A stretch of 64,000 nucleotides of DNA from Archangium lansingense (GCF_026626635.1 NZ_JAPNKA010000001.1:7626001-7690000), one strand, 5' to 3'. Positions 37,172 to 46,672 are shown, counted from the first letter of the stretch. Numbers and translations: made by a program. The notes: generated by a model from the letters alone, not told the origin.

Positions 37172-38089
37172 TCAGTGCTGGTGGTGCGCGTGCCCGCCCG
37201 GCGCCTTGGGTCCCGAGCCGGAGCGGGCCTCAGGGCGCGCGTCGACGACGCCGACGCGCAGGACGAAAGGCACCGTCACCACCGCGCCGCGGCGCTGCAC
37301 CTGCACCCATAGCTTGTAGAGGCCCGGACGCGGGAAAACCGCGTGCGCCGACACCCTCGAGGCGCTACGGGTGTCGAGGGCGTGCACGTGGACGAAGTCC
37401 TGGCCATCGGCGCTGAGCACCATGAAGTGGGCCATCGCGCCGAGGTAGGGCTCGAGGTCCCCCACCGGCTTGCCCGTCTCCACATCCGTGACGTCGAAGT
37501 GCAGCGTGGCGGCCTCGCCTCCGCGAATCTCCCCCACGCTGCGCAACGTCAGCTCGAGCCCATCAGCACGCTGCGTCCTGGGCGACTCCGTCAGCGCGAC
37601 CGCAGCGGGGCGCGCAGCGCCCGCAACGTGCACGCTGTGCCTGTCCACCACCTGGCCGCGGCCCGGCTGCTGGTAGTCGACGAAGAGGAAGTACGCCCCC
37701 GCCTCCTCAAAGGTGTGCTGGGCGCGGAAGGAGGCTCCATCCACAAAGGGATGCAGGTGCGCAAAGTGGCTGAGGTCCTTGGAGATGACGAGCAGGTGCA
37801 TGGGCTTCTCGTGCGAGGGCGTGAGTTGCGACACCGCGCGCCCGTGGCCGTCCCGTACGGTGATGGTGAGCGTCACCGGCTGGTCGGCCTGCACTGGTGT
37901 CGGGTGCATCTGCACGTCGGTGCGGTACATGTCCGTGTCCTCCTGGGTGTGATGTGCGTGCGAAGCCGAAGTGGCGTGGGCGCGCGCGTCGTGCGTGCCG
38001 GCGAGGACGCCGGTAGGGGCGGTGACGGCGCCCAGAAGCATGAGGTGAACGAGTGCTTGGGTAAGGCTGGGCGAGGTGGCGATTGACAT
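37172..38089 (-). CDS. Histidine-rich exported protein, possible metal binding
   Basis: A 305-residue exported protein (signal peptide about 1-32, ending GVLAG). His clusters occur at the start (HASASHAHH-like) and end (GGHAHHQH), and in two repeated beta domains with HLHPFVDGASF and FVHVHALDT. Each domain ends in a G-x-Y-x-L/F strand (AGAYFLFVDY, PGLYKLWVQV), an immunoglobulin-like pattern akin to YtkA/FixH-type modules. Copper or other metal handling is plausible. ATG 38089 follows GGGAG. The stop overlaps a tRNA-end fragment. Confidence 0.7.
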   Translation of the reverse strand: MSIATSPSLTQALVHLMLLGAVTAPTGVLAGTHDARAHATSASHAHHTQEDTDMYRTDVQMHPTPVQADQPVTLTITVRDGHGRAVSQLTPSHEKPMHLLVISKDLSHFAHLHPFVDGASFRAQHTFEEAGAYFLFVDYQQPGRGQVVDRHSVHVAGAARPAAVALTESPRTQRADGLELTLRSVGEIRGGEAATLHFDVTDVETGKPVGDLEPYLGAMAHFMVLSADGQDFVHVHALDTRSASRVSAHAVFPRPGLYKLWVQVQRRGAVVTVPFVLRVGVVDARPEARSGSGPKAPGGHAHHQH

Positions 38090-38397
38090 GGAGAAACTCC
38101 CGAGGTGCGTGAAGCGAATCACCTGGGGAGACGCAACCGTTCCTGGCTCATTACACCCTGATGGAGAAGGATCGGGAGATCCACCGCGACATCGAGGCCG
38201 TCTTCCACGGGCCCGCATCCCCGTAGGTGACGGACGCCAGGAGCGATTGTGCGCGGGCGTGCCCTACCCCGCCCCAGGACTTCCTCCAGAAAAAGAACAA
38301 AGTTCTAAAATTCGGGCATTCCCCGTGTTAACGGAGTTCCATGCCCACGCGTTCGGCCAGCACCTGGCCGTCGCCGCGGGCGCACGGGGAGGAACAC

Positions 38398-39663
38398 ATG
38401 GCCTGGAAATTGGAGAGTGCGGCAGCGAGCAACTGGATGCTGGCGCTCGCCGTTGGAAGCCTGCTGGTGGGTCTGGATGCGGCCGCCGCGCCTGTCGGTC
38501 AGACCATCTGGCTGAGGGCGTGCTCGACGCAGCAGTACGTGTCGGCGGACCAGAACCTGGGAGCCACCGCGCCCCTGGTGGCGAACCGCACGACGGTGCA
38601 GGGTTGGGAGCAGTACCAGGTCATCGACGCAGGCGGCGGCCTCATCGCCCTGCGCGCCAGCGAATCCGGCCTGTTCGTGTCCGCGGACACCAACCTGGGC
38701 GGGCAGCTCGTCGCCAACCGGACCACGTTCCAGGACTGGGAGCGGTTCGAGTGGGTGGAGATCGGCAACGGCTCCATCGCGCTGAAGGCCCGGAGCAACG
38801 GCCTGTTCGTATCCGCGGACCTGAACCAGGGGGCGTCCGCGCCGTTGTACGCCATCCGCGCGTCCGTGGGCGGGTGCTGGGAGTCGTTCACCTGGGGCGC
38901 CATCGGCGGTGGGGGCGGCTGGGTGCAGCTCTGGAGTGACGAGTTCGACGGCACCAGCGTCAACCCGTCCAACTGGTTCGCCAACACCGGCGTGCACGTG
39001 AACAGCGAGCAGCAGCAGTACACGAGCTCGCCCAACAACATCCAGGTGAGCAACGGCACGCTGAAGCTCATCGCGCGACGTGAGTGGAACAACGGCTACC
39101 CGTTCACCTCCGGGCGGCTGGAGAGCGCGGGCCTGCGGGAGTTCGGCCATGGCCGCATCGAGGCGCGCATCAAGATGCCCGTGGGCCCGGGGCTGTGGCC
39201 CGCGTTCTGGCTGCTCGGCCACAACATCAACCAGGTCGGCTGGCCCGCCTGCGGCGAGCTCGACATCCTGGAGAACGTTGGCTACTCGAACTGGACCTCC
39301 GGCGCGCTGCATGGCCCGGGCTACTCGGGCAACACGCCCATCTTCCAGCAGTTCTACCCGAGCTCCCCCGTCAGCGACTGGCACGTGTACCGCACCGAGT
39401 TCTCCAGCTCGGACATCAAGTGGTACATCGACGGCGCCCTGATGAAGACGGTGACGCGCGCTGAGGTCGAGCGGTACGGGCCCTGGGTGTACGACCGGCC
39501 CTTCTTCATCATCCTGAACCTGGCCGTCGGCGGCGTGATGCCGCATGGCTACAACGGCGCGACGACGCCCTACTACGGCGTGCCGCAGTCCACGGCCGAC
39601 CTCATCGGCTGGACGCCGCAGCAGATGGAAGTCGACTGGGTGCGCGTCTACCAGTGGCGATGA
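38398..39663 (+). CDS. GH16 beta-glucanase with fascin-like N-domain
   Basis: A 421-residue secreted enzyme. After the signal peptide (about 1-30) comes a beta-trefoil, fascin-like domain (ACSTQQYVSADQNLG, SGLFVSADTNLG, NGLFVSADLNQG). The GH16 catalytic domain follows with GELDILENVG (the E-x-D-x-x-E nucleophile and acid/base), LWSDEFDG near its start and VDWVRVYQW at the end, as in laminarinases. It likely cleaves beta-1,3-glucans such as fungal wall polymers. ATG 38398 follows GGGGAGGA. Convergent with an esterase. Confidence 0.93.
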   Translation: MAWKLESAAASNWMLALAVGSLLVGLDAAAAPVGQTIWLRACSTQQYVSADQNLGATAPLVANRTTVQGWEQYQVIDAGGGLIALRASESGLFVSADTNLGGQLVANRTTFQDWERFEWVEIGNGSIALKARSNGLFVSADLNQGASAPLYAIRASVGGCWESFTWGAIGGGGGWVQLWSDEFDGTSVNPSNWFANTGVHVNSEQQQYTSSPNNIQVSNGTLKLIARREWNNGYPFTSGRLESAGLREFGHGRIEARIKMPVGPGLWPAFWLLGHNINQVGWPACGELDILENVGYSNWTSGALHGPGYSGNTPIFQQFYPSSPVSDWHVYRTEFSSSDIKWYIDGALMKTVTRAEVERYGPWVYDRPFFIILNLAVGGVMPHGYNGATTPYYGVPQSTADLIGWTPQQMEVDWVRVYQWR

Positions 39664-39754
39664 CCGCATCCAGGCGCGGCTGGCGCTGCGGACGCCGGGC
39701 GGTGTCGAGGACGCGCAACGACTGCCAGGACCGCATCATCGATTGAGCGGGTAA

Positions 39755-39787
39755 CCGGAGGCGGAGCGGGCTGCTCCGCCCCCGGTT
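39755..39787. terminator. Shared terminator of convergent genes
   Basis: CCGGAGGCGGAGC (39755-39767) pairs with GCTCCGCCCCCGG (39773-39785) with one mismatch, followed by TT. It lies between the converging glucanase and esterase genes and may serve both strands. Confidence 0.6.
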
Positions 39788-39840
39788 CGTCTGGGTGCCG
39801 CGGCCCCGCCGCGTGGGCGGCGGGAGCGTTCCATCAACCG

Positions 39841-41268
39841 CTATGGGCGCCGCTGGGCGAGCAGCCACTCATAGAGGTTGGGGGTATGCCACGTGTGGTC
39901 CGTCGCGTACGCCCGGTACCACGCGGCATGTCCGACGCTGGGGTAGACGGTCACCACCGGCGCGGGCACTGGCGCGGGGGAGCACGCATTCAGACGGTCC
40001 GCGAACTGGGAGGCCGTCCAGCCCCAGCCGCCGTCGGTCTCGCCGTAGAACAACCAGACCTTCACGCCTGCCTGCGCGATGTAGCAGGTGTTCGTGAGGA
40101 CGGAGCCCAGGTCCGGGGTCCAGATGTCATGGCCATAGTGGGCACCATCCGAGGGAGCGATCGCCGCGATACGCTGGGCGTTGGCCAGGGAGAACTCCAC
40201 GAAGGCCGTGGTGCCAAAGCCCCCGAGCGACAGGCCCGTCACATACACGCGCTTCGGATCGATGCGGTAGCTGGCCAGTCCAATGTCGAGCAGCCGCTCC
40301 ACCTGGTAGGGGTGCCACCCCGAGGAGCCCGAGGCGGTCTGGGGGATGAGCACCACGAACGAATCGCTCACCCCGTTGACGGTGAACTCGAGTTGGTGGC
40401 CCGCGTTGATCTTCTCCGGCAGCCCCGTCTCCAGCACCCTCGGCAGCTCCGTCGTGCCGTTGCCCCGCTCGCCATTGCCATGGAGGAAGATGAGCAAGGG
40501 CCACTGGCGGTTGGGGTCCGCGTCATAGCCGCGCGGCAGCGACTCGTAGTAGCCCATCGGGCCGTTGTAGATCTTGGGTACGGTGGTCATCCTGGGCGTG
40601 AGCGTCCGGGGCGTGAGCTCCACCACGCTGTCCTGCTCGATGAGTTCCAGGACGCCCAGGTAGCCGAAGACGGCGCCGGGCTTCATCGCCAGGGTGATGT
40701 CCAGCGCGCCGTTGGAGGGCGCCAGTCCGGAGAGCTGGGCGTAGCCGTCGATGTTGTTGCGCGCCTGCAGCTCCACCGTCTGGGTGCCCACGGTGTACAG
40801 CGCGGTCCGGTCCGACGTCTGGTCGTCCGTCATCCGGGAGGCATAGAAGCGAAGCGAGTACGTACCGTTGATGGCCAGCCCGGAGATGCGCAGCCGGGCC
40901 AGGTCGTCGGTCAAGCCCTGGTTGGTCCCGATGAAGAACGAGTCCTGGGTGGCCGTTGCCGGGTAGAGCGAGCTCGCGGTGGTGCCCTCGCCGTTGTACG
41001 CCCCCGTCCAGCCCTGCCAGAACCCATCCGTTATCTGAAGCGACAGCCCCGATGTGACACCTGTCGAGTCCACCAGCCCTGACAGCTCCGAGCCGGTATG
41101 GCCGAAGTTGATGTTGTTCCACCCAGGGGTGGAAGCGGGTCCCGCGCCGAAGTCGATGAGGAACCGGCGCTCGGCGGCGACTGCTTCGGATGCGCCCCAC
41201 ACCTGCAGGAGCAGCGAACCCGCCGCGAACATGGGGAGGCCGGGCAGCGCCCGACGGAAGATGAACAT
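39841..41268 (-). CDS. Secreted esterase with N-terminal beta domain
   Basis: A 475-residue exported protein. An N-terminal beta domain (FLIDFGAGPASTPGWNNI) resembles the leading domain of some polysaccharide-lyase-associated enzymes. The alpha/beta hydrolase domain follows with LLIFLHGNGERGNG, nucleophile in VTGLSLGGFGT, a candidate acid in YGETDGGW and His in VGHAAWYRAY. This fits the CE1/PHB-depolymerase-like group, for example feruloyl or acetylxylan esterases. ATG 41268 follows AGGAGGG. Convergent with the GH16 enzyme. Confidence 0.88.
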   Translation of the reverse strand: MFIFRRALPGLPMFAAGSLLLQVWGASEAVAAERRFLIDFGAGPASTPGWNNINFGHTGSELSGLVDSTGVTSGLSLQITDGFWQGWTGAYNGEGTTASSLYPATATQDSFFIGTNQGLTDDLARLRISGLAINGTYSLRFYASRMTDDQTSDRTALYTVGTQTVELQARNNIDGYAQLSGLAPSNGALDITLAMKPGAVFGYLGVLELIEQDSVVELTPRTLTPRMTTVPKIYNGPMGYYESLPRGYDADPNRQWPLLIFLHGNGERGNGTTELPRVLETGLPEKINAGHQLEFTVNGVSDSFVVLIPQTASGSSGWHPYQVERLLDIGLASYRIDPKRVYVTGLSLGGFGTTAFVEFSLANAQRIAAIAPSDGAHYGHDIWTPDLGSVLTNTCYIAQAGVKVWLFYGETDGGWGWTASQFADRLNACSPAPVPAPVVTVYPSVGHAAWYRAYATDHTWHTPNLYEWLLAQRRP

Positions 41269-41335
41269 GATGGAAAACCCTCCTGGTTTCACCGTCATGT
41301 TATCCAAATTCAACTGCGAGTTCCTGGTTTTCCAG

Positions 41336-42628
41336 TTATCCTTGTGAATTACGATGCGGCTGGATAGAAGACCCTTGCGTACCCGCTCGCGTATTCCCCC
41401 ACTTGAGCTCGGTTTCCTCCCGGTCCGGTCTGGAGACGAGTGGCAGGGAGAAGGTGAAGGTCGTGCCCCTACCGTCCGCGGGTTCCAGACGCAGCTGCCC
41501 TCCCTGGAGCTCGGCGAGCTGGCGGGAAATATAGAGACCCAGTCCGAGCCCCGGTGAGTCCTGTCCTACTTCCCTGAGGCGTCCGAATGGCGTGAAGAGC
41601 AGGTCCCGTTGCTCCTCGGGGATACCCGGCCCATGGTCGCACACCCACACGCGAACAAGCCCTTCCATCATCTCGAGACGGATCTCGACGGGAGCTCCTT
41701 CGCGTGAGTACTTGTCAGCGTTCTCCAGGAGATTCGAGAGCACTTGCACGACACGGGTGGTGTCCGCCTCGACGTACGCCGGCTCCGAAGGCAGTCCGAG
41801 ATTGAAGTGCCGGTCGGGCGCACGGGTGCGGAAGTCCGTCACCACATCGGCCACGATCGTTCGCAAATCGATGTGCGTGGGCCGCATGACAATCCGATCG
41901 TGCTCGAGGCGGGAGACTTCGAGCAGATCCTCCACCAGGACGGCGAGCCGACGGGCCAGGCGGAGCATCCGGGTGAGCAGCTCGCCTCCGCAAGCCGCCT
42001 GCCCGGTCCGCCGGGCCCCCTGCTGAAGCAGGAGCAGCAGGGAGGTGAGTGGAGTGCGAAGCTCGTGGGACGCGATGCCGAGGAACTGTGCTTTCGCTCG
42101 AGCCGCTGCCTCCGCCGACTCCTTCGCCCTACGGAGCTCCTGCTCGATTCTCATCCGCTCCGTGACATCGCGGGCGACGATGACCAGGTATTGGCGCTGG
42201 CCAAACGTATCCTGGCGGATGGAGAGCTCGAGCACTCGTTCTTCGCCCTCCCGCTGGAGCGGCAGCAGCCCCGGGCCCGTCCTGGGCTCACTCTGGCTCG
42301 CATGGACGCACGCCTTGAGCACGCGCCACTCGTCCGAAGCGAAGAAGGATTCGAGCGGCTGGCAGAGCTGGGCGGTGCTGGAGGCACCGAGCATCCACAG
42401 CCCCTTCCGGTTGGCATCCATAACGCGGAGGGTGGACAACTCCGTGACGATGATGGCTTCCTGGGTCTCGTCGAGCAGGGCCCGGAAGCGGGCAAGTTCC
42501 GTGAGGTGCTCCTGCAGCGTGGCGTAGTAGCTCTTGCGAATCGAGCGCTCGCCGAGTCCGATGATGGCGTCTCGCAGGGACTCCCAGGTCACGGGCTCCT
42601 CTGGCGCTTCATCAATAGGCTTGCTCAT
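41336..42628 (-). CDS. PAS-domain sensor histidine kinase
   Basis: A 430-residue soluble kinase. The PAS domain (about 50-165; LLDETQEAIIVTELSTLRVM) leads to HisKA with the phosphoacceptor in SHELRTPLTSLL. HATPase boxes follow: NLLENADKYS (N), DHGPGIP (G1) and GLGLGLYISRQLAELQGG (G2). No membrane segments, so it senses a cytoplasmic signal. The gene overlaps the end of the upstream dehydrogenase by 17 bp, so they are co-expressed. No response regulator is adjacent. Confidence 0.93.
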   Translation of the reverse strand: MSKPIDEAPEEPVTWESLRDAIIGLGERSIRKSYYATLQEHLTELARFRALLDETQEAIIVTELSTLRVMDANRKGLWMLGASSTAQLCQPLESFFASDEWRVLKACVHASQSEPRTGPGLLPLQREGEERVLELSIRQDTFGQRQYLVIVARDVTERMRIEQELRRAKESAEAAARAKAQFLGIASHELRTPLTSLLLLLQQGARRTGQAACGGELLTRMLRLARRLAVLVEDLLEVSRLEHDRIVMRPTHIDLRTIVADVVTDFRTRAPDRHFNLGLPSEPAYVEADTTRVVQVLSNLLENADKYSREGAPVEIRLEMMEGLVRVWVCDHGPGIPEEQRDLLFTPFGRLREVGQDSPGLGLGLYISRQLAELQGGQLRLEPADGRGTTFTFSLPLVSRPDREETELKWGNTRAGTQGSSIQPHRNSQG

Positions 42629-43775
42629 ACAGCACCTCCACGTCGCGGAGTGTCAGGCGACGTGGGTTCGTGACCATGCAGGGGTCCGCGAGGGCATTCC
42701 GGGCGAGGAAGGGAATATCGGAGCGAGAGACTCCCTTGTCCCGCAGTCTAAGCGCGAGGCCCGAGCTGTGCTTGAGCTGTCGGAGCGCGGAGAGAAGGGC
42801 CTCCTTGCGCCTGCTCGGTGCAAGTCGGGTGGGCTCGAGCCCCATCTTCTCCGCGATGAGGTCGAAGCGCTCGGGTGATGCCTCGTAGTTGAAGGCTACC
42901 ACGTGGTCGATGAGGAGGGTGTTTGCTTCGCCGTGAGGGTTGTCGATGAGCCCTCCCAGGGCATGGGCCATGGCATGGACCGCACCGAGTGAGGTGTTCG
43001 AAAAGGCGAGCCCGGCCTCGAGGCTGCCTTCCATCAACTGATGGCGAGCAACCTCGTTGGGGGGGCTTTCCATGGCCGCTCGCAGGTTGTTCCAGATGAG
43101 CGAGATGGCCGCGAGCGCGTACACATCCGTGAGTTTCGAGTGAGCATTCGAGACGAAGGCCTCGATCCCGTGCACGAAGGCATCCATGCCGCAGCAGGCG
43201 ATGAGGAAGGGGGTGAGCGTCCTCGTGGTGTCGTAGTCGACGAACGAGACATCGGGGACGATTGCCTTGCTGATGATCGAGATCTTCAGACGGCGGCTGG
43301 TGTCCGTGATGATCGCGAACTGGGAGACATCCGCCGAGCTCCCCGCGGTCGTCGGGACGCAGACGAGCGGAGGGATGGGCCTGGCGATCCGATCCACGCC
43401 CTCGAACGTGAGGATGTTTTCCTTGTTGGCCAGGACGATGCCAATTCCCTTCGCGCAATCCATGGGGCTTCCGCCCCCGACCGCCACGAGGGCGTCACAG
43501 TGCTCCTGCAGGTAGACCTGGACGCCTCGATGTACCTCTTGAGCCCGGGGGTTGGGGCTCACGTCCGCGAAGAGGTGGTAGCGCACCCCCTCTTGCTCCA
43601 GCGACGAGAAGACCTCCCGAGGCCAGCCCGCCAGGACCACGCCGGGATCGGACACGACGAGAACCCGAGTCGCTCCGAGGTTGCGTGTATAGCGACCGAC
43701 CAGACACCTCGCTCCCGGGCCGTAGACGATCTCGGGAGCGACGAACTTTCGGAGCTCTGTACTGGTTGTCGTCAT
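42612..43775 (-). CDS. ercA: Iron-containing alcohol dehydrogenase, ErcA-like
   Basis: A 387-residue group III iron-type alcohol dehydrogenase: nucleotide-binding VGGGSPMDCAKGI, VCVPTTAGSSAD, and metal-ligand regions MDAFVHGIEAFVS, AMAHALGG and NPHGEANTLL. Its 3' end overlaps a PAS histidine kinase by 17 bp. ErcA is a Fe-ADH-like protein acting with sensor kinases in Pseudomonas ethanol regulation, and this linkage suggests a regulatory rather than metabolic role. The symbol is a best guess from family plus context. Confidence 0.8.
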   Translation of the reverse strand: MTTTSTELRKFVAPEIVYGPGARCLVGRYTRNLGATRVLVVSDPGVVLAGWPREVFSSLEQEGVRYHLFADVSPNPRAQEVHRGVQVYLQEHCDALVAVGGGSPMDCAKGIGIVLANKENILTFEGVDRIARPIPPLVCVPTTAGSSADVSQFAIITDTSRRLKISIISKAIVPDVSFVDYDTTRTLTPFLIACCGMDAFVHGIEAFVSNAHSKLTDVYALAAISLIWNNLRAAMESPPNEVARHQLMEGSLEAGLAFSNTSLGAVHAMAHALGGLIDNPHGEANTLLIDHVVAFNYEASPERFDLIAEKMGLEPTRLAPSRRKEALLSALRQLKHSSGLALRLRDKGVSRSDIPFLARNALADPCMVTNPRRLTLRDVEVLYEQAY

Positions 43776-43898
43776 GAGCTCAATGGCTGGTTACCCAGTC
43801 CGGCATCGGGCAAGCAACCCCCCTTCCAGTAAATGTAGAGTCGGCGGTTGCTCCTGGGTAGGCGCCGCCAGGGAGAGGAAGCGGGAGCGTAGAGCGGT

Positions 43899-44230
43899 TC
43901 AGCGAGGGGTGAGCTTGAGCAGCTTGCCGTTGGTCTCGTCGGTGAGCAGGTAGAGCGCTCCCTCGGGGCCCTGCACCACCTCGCGGATGCGCGCACGCAG
44001 ATTGGTGAGCAGCCGCTCCTCCCCCACCACGCGGTCATTCCTCATCATCAGCCGCACCAGCGCCTGGCTGGACAGGCCTCCGATGAAGACGTTGTCGCGC
44101 CACTCGGGGAAGAGCTCCCCGGTCTCCCGCGTGCAGGGTCGACTCGAGCGTGGGCATCATGCGGAAGATGACCTGCACACCCTCCACGCGCGGCTGCGCC
44201 CCCTCCACGAGCTTCGCGCGTGCCACCGCC
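43899..44230 (-). pseudogene. PQQ-dependent sugar dehydrogenase relic with internal deletion
   Basis: An upstream piece (ARAKLVEGAQPRVEGVQVIF, RMMPTLESTLHA) matches the early part of soluble aldose sugar dehydrogenases. It is followed, in another frame, by the C-terminal part (GELFPEWRDNVFIGGLSSQA, then IREVVQGPEGALYLLTDETN and LLKLTPR, stop TGA 43901-43899). The middle of the enzyme (some 200 residues) is missing at the join near 44130, and the N-terminus is absent. Confidence 0.6.
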
Positions 44231-44298
44231 AGACCATTGCCCCCCGGGCGTTTGCGACGGCGGGTTGGAGGGCTTGCCGCTACAACCCGAGAATCCGC

Positions 44299-44541
44299 TC
44301 AGCGGACGGATTCCATGGGGAACTCGATGTCGGGCACCTTCGCGCCCCCGACGTAACTCAACGACGCCTTGCCCTTGCAGTCCTCCTCCGTGCGCATCGC
44401 GGTGATGCCATCCTGTGCGCCGACCTTGAGCGACCGCACCAGGAAGACCCCACTCACCAGGGTGTAGCAGTCCTTGCCCGGCAGGGAGATAACGCTTGTC
44501 CTTCCCAATCCGTACCCGATGTCCACGTGCGGGTTCGCCAT
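44299..44541 (-). CDS. Small cytoplasmic protein, unknown
   Basis: An 80-residue protein, MANPHVDIGYGLGRTSVISL onwards, with two Cys and no signal peptide. AGGAG lies six bases before ATG 44541. The 5' region contains a perfect 12-bp hairpin (44556-44589). Length, RBS and hairpin support a real gene; no family recognised. Confidence 0.6.
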   Translation of the reverse strand: MANPHVDIGYGLGRTSVISLPGKDCYTLVSGVFLVRSLKVGAQDGITAMRTEEDCKGKASLSYVGGAKVPDIEFPMESVR

Positions 44542-44555
44542 CTCGTTCTCCTGGG

Positions 44556-44589
44556 TGGGTTGGCTGCCCGGAGATGAGCAGCCAACCCA
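44556..44589 (-). promoter_or_regulatory. Perfect hairpin just upstream of small gene
   Basis: TGGGTTGGCTGC (44556-44567) and GCAGCCAACCCA (44578-44589) pair perfectly over a 10-base loop, ending 14 bp before ATG 44541. In mRNA it would stand next to the RBS; as DNA it could be an operator. Confidence 0.45.
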
Positions 44590-44882
44590 AGAATCGCAAC
44601 TGGGGTGGAGCTCGGCACCTCTTCGGGGCTCGCTCGCCCCCTTGTGTCGAACTTGAGGCCAACCCACGCAGGAGGCCGGATGCCTGCTTTGGCCCAGGGC
44701 GGAACGGTGGGCAGGAGCCTGGTCGATAGGCCCCCCTTTCGGAGCCAGTAGACTCGGGCCATGACCCTCGTGCCGCTCATTTGTCCTGAAGCTCCGTGCC
44801 CGTGCCGAGCGTCACGAGGCCGCGGTCCTTGGCGAGCCACTTCTCACAAGCCTCCGATGCTCCCCTCGGAGCGCCGTGCTGG

Positions 44883-45506
44883 TTACTTCTTGGGCAGCAG
44901 GGCGTCATCGATCGCCCGGGCGCGGATGGCGGCGGGGCGGCTGTTGATGCGTGCGGCATAGCGCTCGAAGGCCGGGCGCTTCTCGATGGTGCCGAACTGC
45001 ATGCCCCAGCCGATCTGCGCGCCGACATAGAGGTCCGCGGCGGTGAAGCGGTTGCCGACGAGGTAGTCGCCCTTCGACACCGCACCCTCGAGCGCGTTGA
45101 GAACATCTTCGAGGCTGCCATAGCCCACCGTTCCGGCCCGCTCGGGCGGCACCTGGAAACCCATGGTCTTGTTGGTGACCGACGACTCGACGGGGCCGGC
45201 GCCGAAGAACAGCCAGCGGTAGTAGGGGCCGCGCTCGCGGCTGCCCGACGCGGGGGCCAGGCCCGCCTGCGGGAAGGCGTCGGCAAGATAGGCACAGATG
45301 GCCGCCGCTTCGGTGACGACGGTGTCGCCGTGACGGATCGCCGGGACCTTGCCCATTGGGTTGATCGCCAGATAGGCGGGCGCCTTCATCGTCGTGCCAA
45401 AATCGAGCACCTCGGTTCGATAGGGCTGCCCGACCTCCTCGAGCATCCAGCGCGCGATCCGGCCGCGCGACATCGGGTTGGTGTAGAAAACGAGCTCGTC
45501 GGACAT
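44883..45506 (-). CDS. Glutathione S-transferase
   Basis: A 207-residue GST: N-terminal thioredoxin-like domain with Ser in NPMSRGRIARWMLEE, the cis-Pro segment NPMGKVPAIRHGDTVVTEAA and a helical C-terminal domain with RFTAADLYVGAQIGWG. It conjugates or reduces electrophiles with glutathione; substrate unknown. Divergent from the methyltransferase gene, 190 bp apart. Confidence 0.92.
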   Translation of the reverse strand: MSDELVFYTNPMSRGRIARWMLEEVGQPYRTEVLDFGTTMKAPAYLAINPMGKVPAIRHGDTVVTEAAAICAYLADAFPQAGLAPASGSRERGPYYRWLFFGAGPVESSVTNKTMGFQVPPERAGTVGYGSLEDVLNALEGAVSKGDYLVGNRFTAADLYVGAQIGWGMQFGTIEKRPAFERYAARINSRPAAIRARAIDDALLPKK

Positions 45507-45697
45507 GGTTCGCTCCTTGGGGTTTGGGCCGCGACCCTATCCCGATTCGTGGCGCAGTAGGCGGAAGAGCTTCTACGGCTTGGGCGTCCGGCGAATGGGA
45601 CTGTTGCCTGGCTCAATGTTCACGGGCTTCGACTCCAGCTGGCAATCACGCAGAGTGCACCACGAGGCAGGATTGGACCCGGAAAAGAGCTGATGAC

Positions 45698-46672
45698 ATG
45701 CACCCTCTCATCGCGGCTGGTGTTTTCTACATCCTCAGCGGTCTTCTGTTCCCCGTGACGCTGCTCGGCTACGTCATCTGGACCGGCAGCCTCATCGTCC
45801 GGCGCGGATCGGGCGTATCGACAACAGCGCAAGGACCGCTGTCCGCACGCTGGGCCGAGCACCTCCTGGGAACCCGGAAGGACGAGGGGGCGGATCGGCT
45901 GATGCGGGTACTGCCCGGCGTGCCATCCCTGGGCCCGCGCCTCACGGCTGGCCCCATGCTGTTCGCCCACCGGCTGACGGGTTACGTGCCCAGGGCTTTC
46001 CGATACCCCTTCGAGGGCGAGGTGCCCCCACGGTACCAGGCCTCTGCCCGGATCACGTTCTTCGATGCCGCCGTGGACCGATACCTCGCGGACATCGACC
46101 AGTTCGTCATCCTGGGGGCGGGTTTCGACACGCGCGCATTCAGGCTCCCGGAGGACAGGGCGATCCGCGTCTTCGAGGTCGACACACCGAAAACACAGGC
46201 GCTCAAGCGGGAGATGGTGAAGACGGCTGGCCTCGACTCGGCCCGGGTCACGTATGTCTCAGCGGACTTCGAGAAGGAGGACTGGCTCGATCGGCTCGTA
46301 GGCGCGGGTTTTGACATCGGCAAACCGGCACTCTTCCTGTGGGAGGGAGTGCTCATCTACCTGGAGAAGCAAGCCGTCGAGGACACCCTGCGCAAGATCG
46401 CCAGCACCGCCAGGGGCAGCGTCGTCGCGTTTGACTACTTCACGACCGTGTCGCTCGAATCGCGGGCGCTCTATTGGCGTATGGCGAGAGCGGGGACCAG
46501 GGCCGGCGGAGAGCCGCTGAAATTCGGCATTGATAGCAGTCCGCCGGTGAGCGAGCGCCTTGCCGGGTTGCTCCTGTCCTGCGGGCTCTCACTCGGAGAG
46601 CACCAGGTTCTCGGACAGGAGACGGAAGGGAAGCGCGCATGGGGCGGCTTCGCCATCGCGGTGGTGAAGTAG
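45698..46672 (+). CDS. SAM-dependent methyltransferase, LCMT-like, with membrane anchor
   Basis: A 324-residue protein. An N-terminal hydrophobic segment (AGVFYILSGLLFPVTLLGYV) precedes a class I methyltransferase of the leucine carboxyl methyltransferase group: FVILGAGFDTRAFRL (motif I), FEVDTPKTQALKREM, and FLWEGVLIYLEKQAVEDTL. ATG 45698 is chosen because upstream sequence in the frame is Cys-rich and not conserved-looking. The substrate is unknown; many members act in secondary metabolism. Confidence 0.85.
   Translation: MHPLIAAGVFYILSGLLFPVTLLGYVIWTGSLIVRRGSGVSTTAQGPLSARWAEHLLGTRKDEGADRLMRVLPGVPSLGPRLTAGPMLFAHRLTGYVPRAFRYPFEGEVPPRYQASARITFFDAAVDRYLADIDQFVILGAGFDTRAFRLPEDRAIRVFEVDTPKTQALKREMVKTAGLDSARVTYVSADFEKEDWLDRLVGAGFDIGKPALFLWEGVLIYLEKQAVEDTLRKIASTARGSVVAFDYFTTVSLESRALYWRMARAGTRAGGEPLKFGIDSSPPVSERLAGLLLSCGLSLGEHQVLGQETEGKRAWGGFAIAVVK

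Noticed and set aside
44780-44880. Minus-strand tail reading EACEKWLAKDRGLVTLGTGT after the GST gene
   Set aside because: Looks protein-like and has a stop, but no family could be named and it is only about 30 residues; not strong enough to list as another relic.
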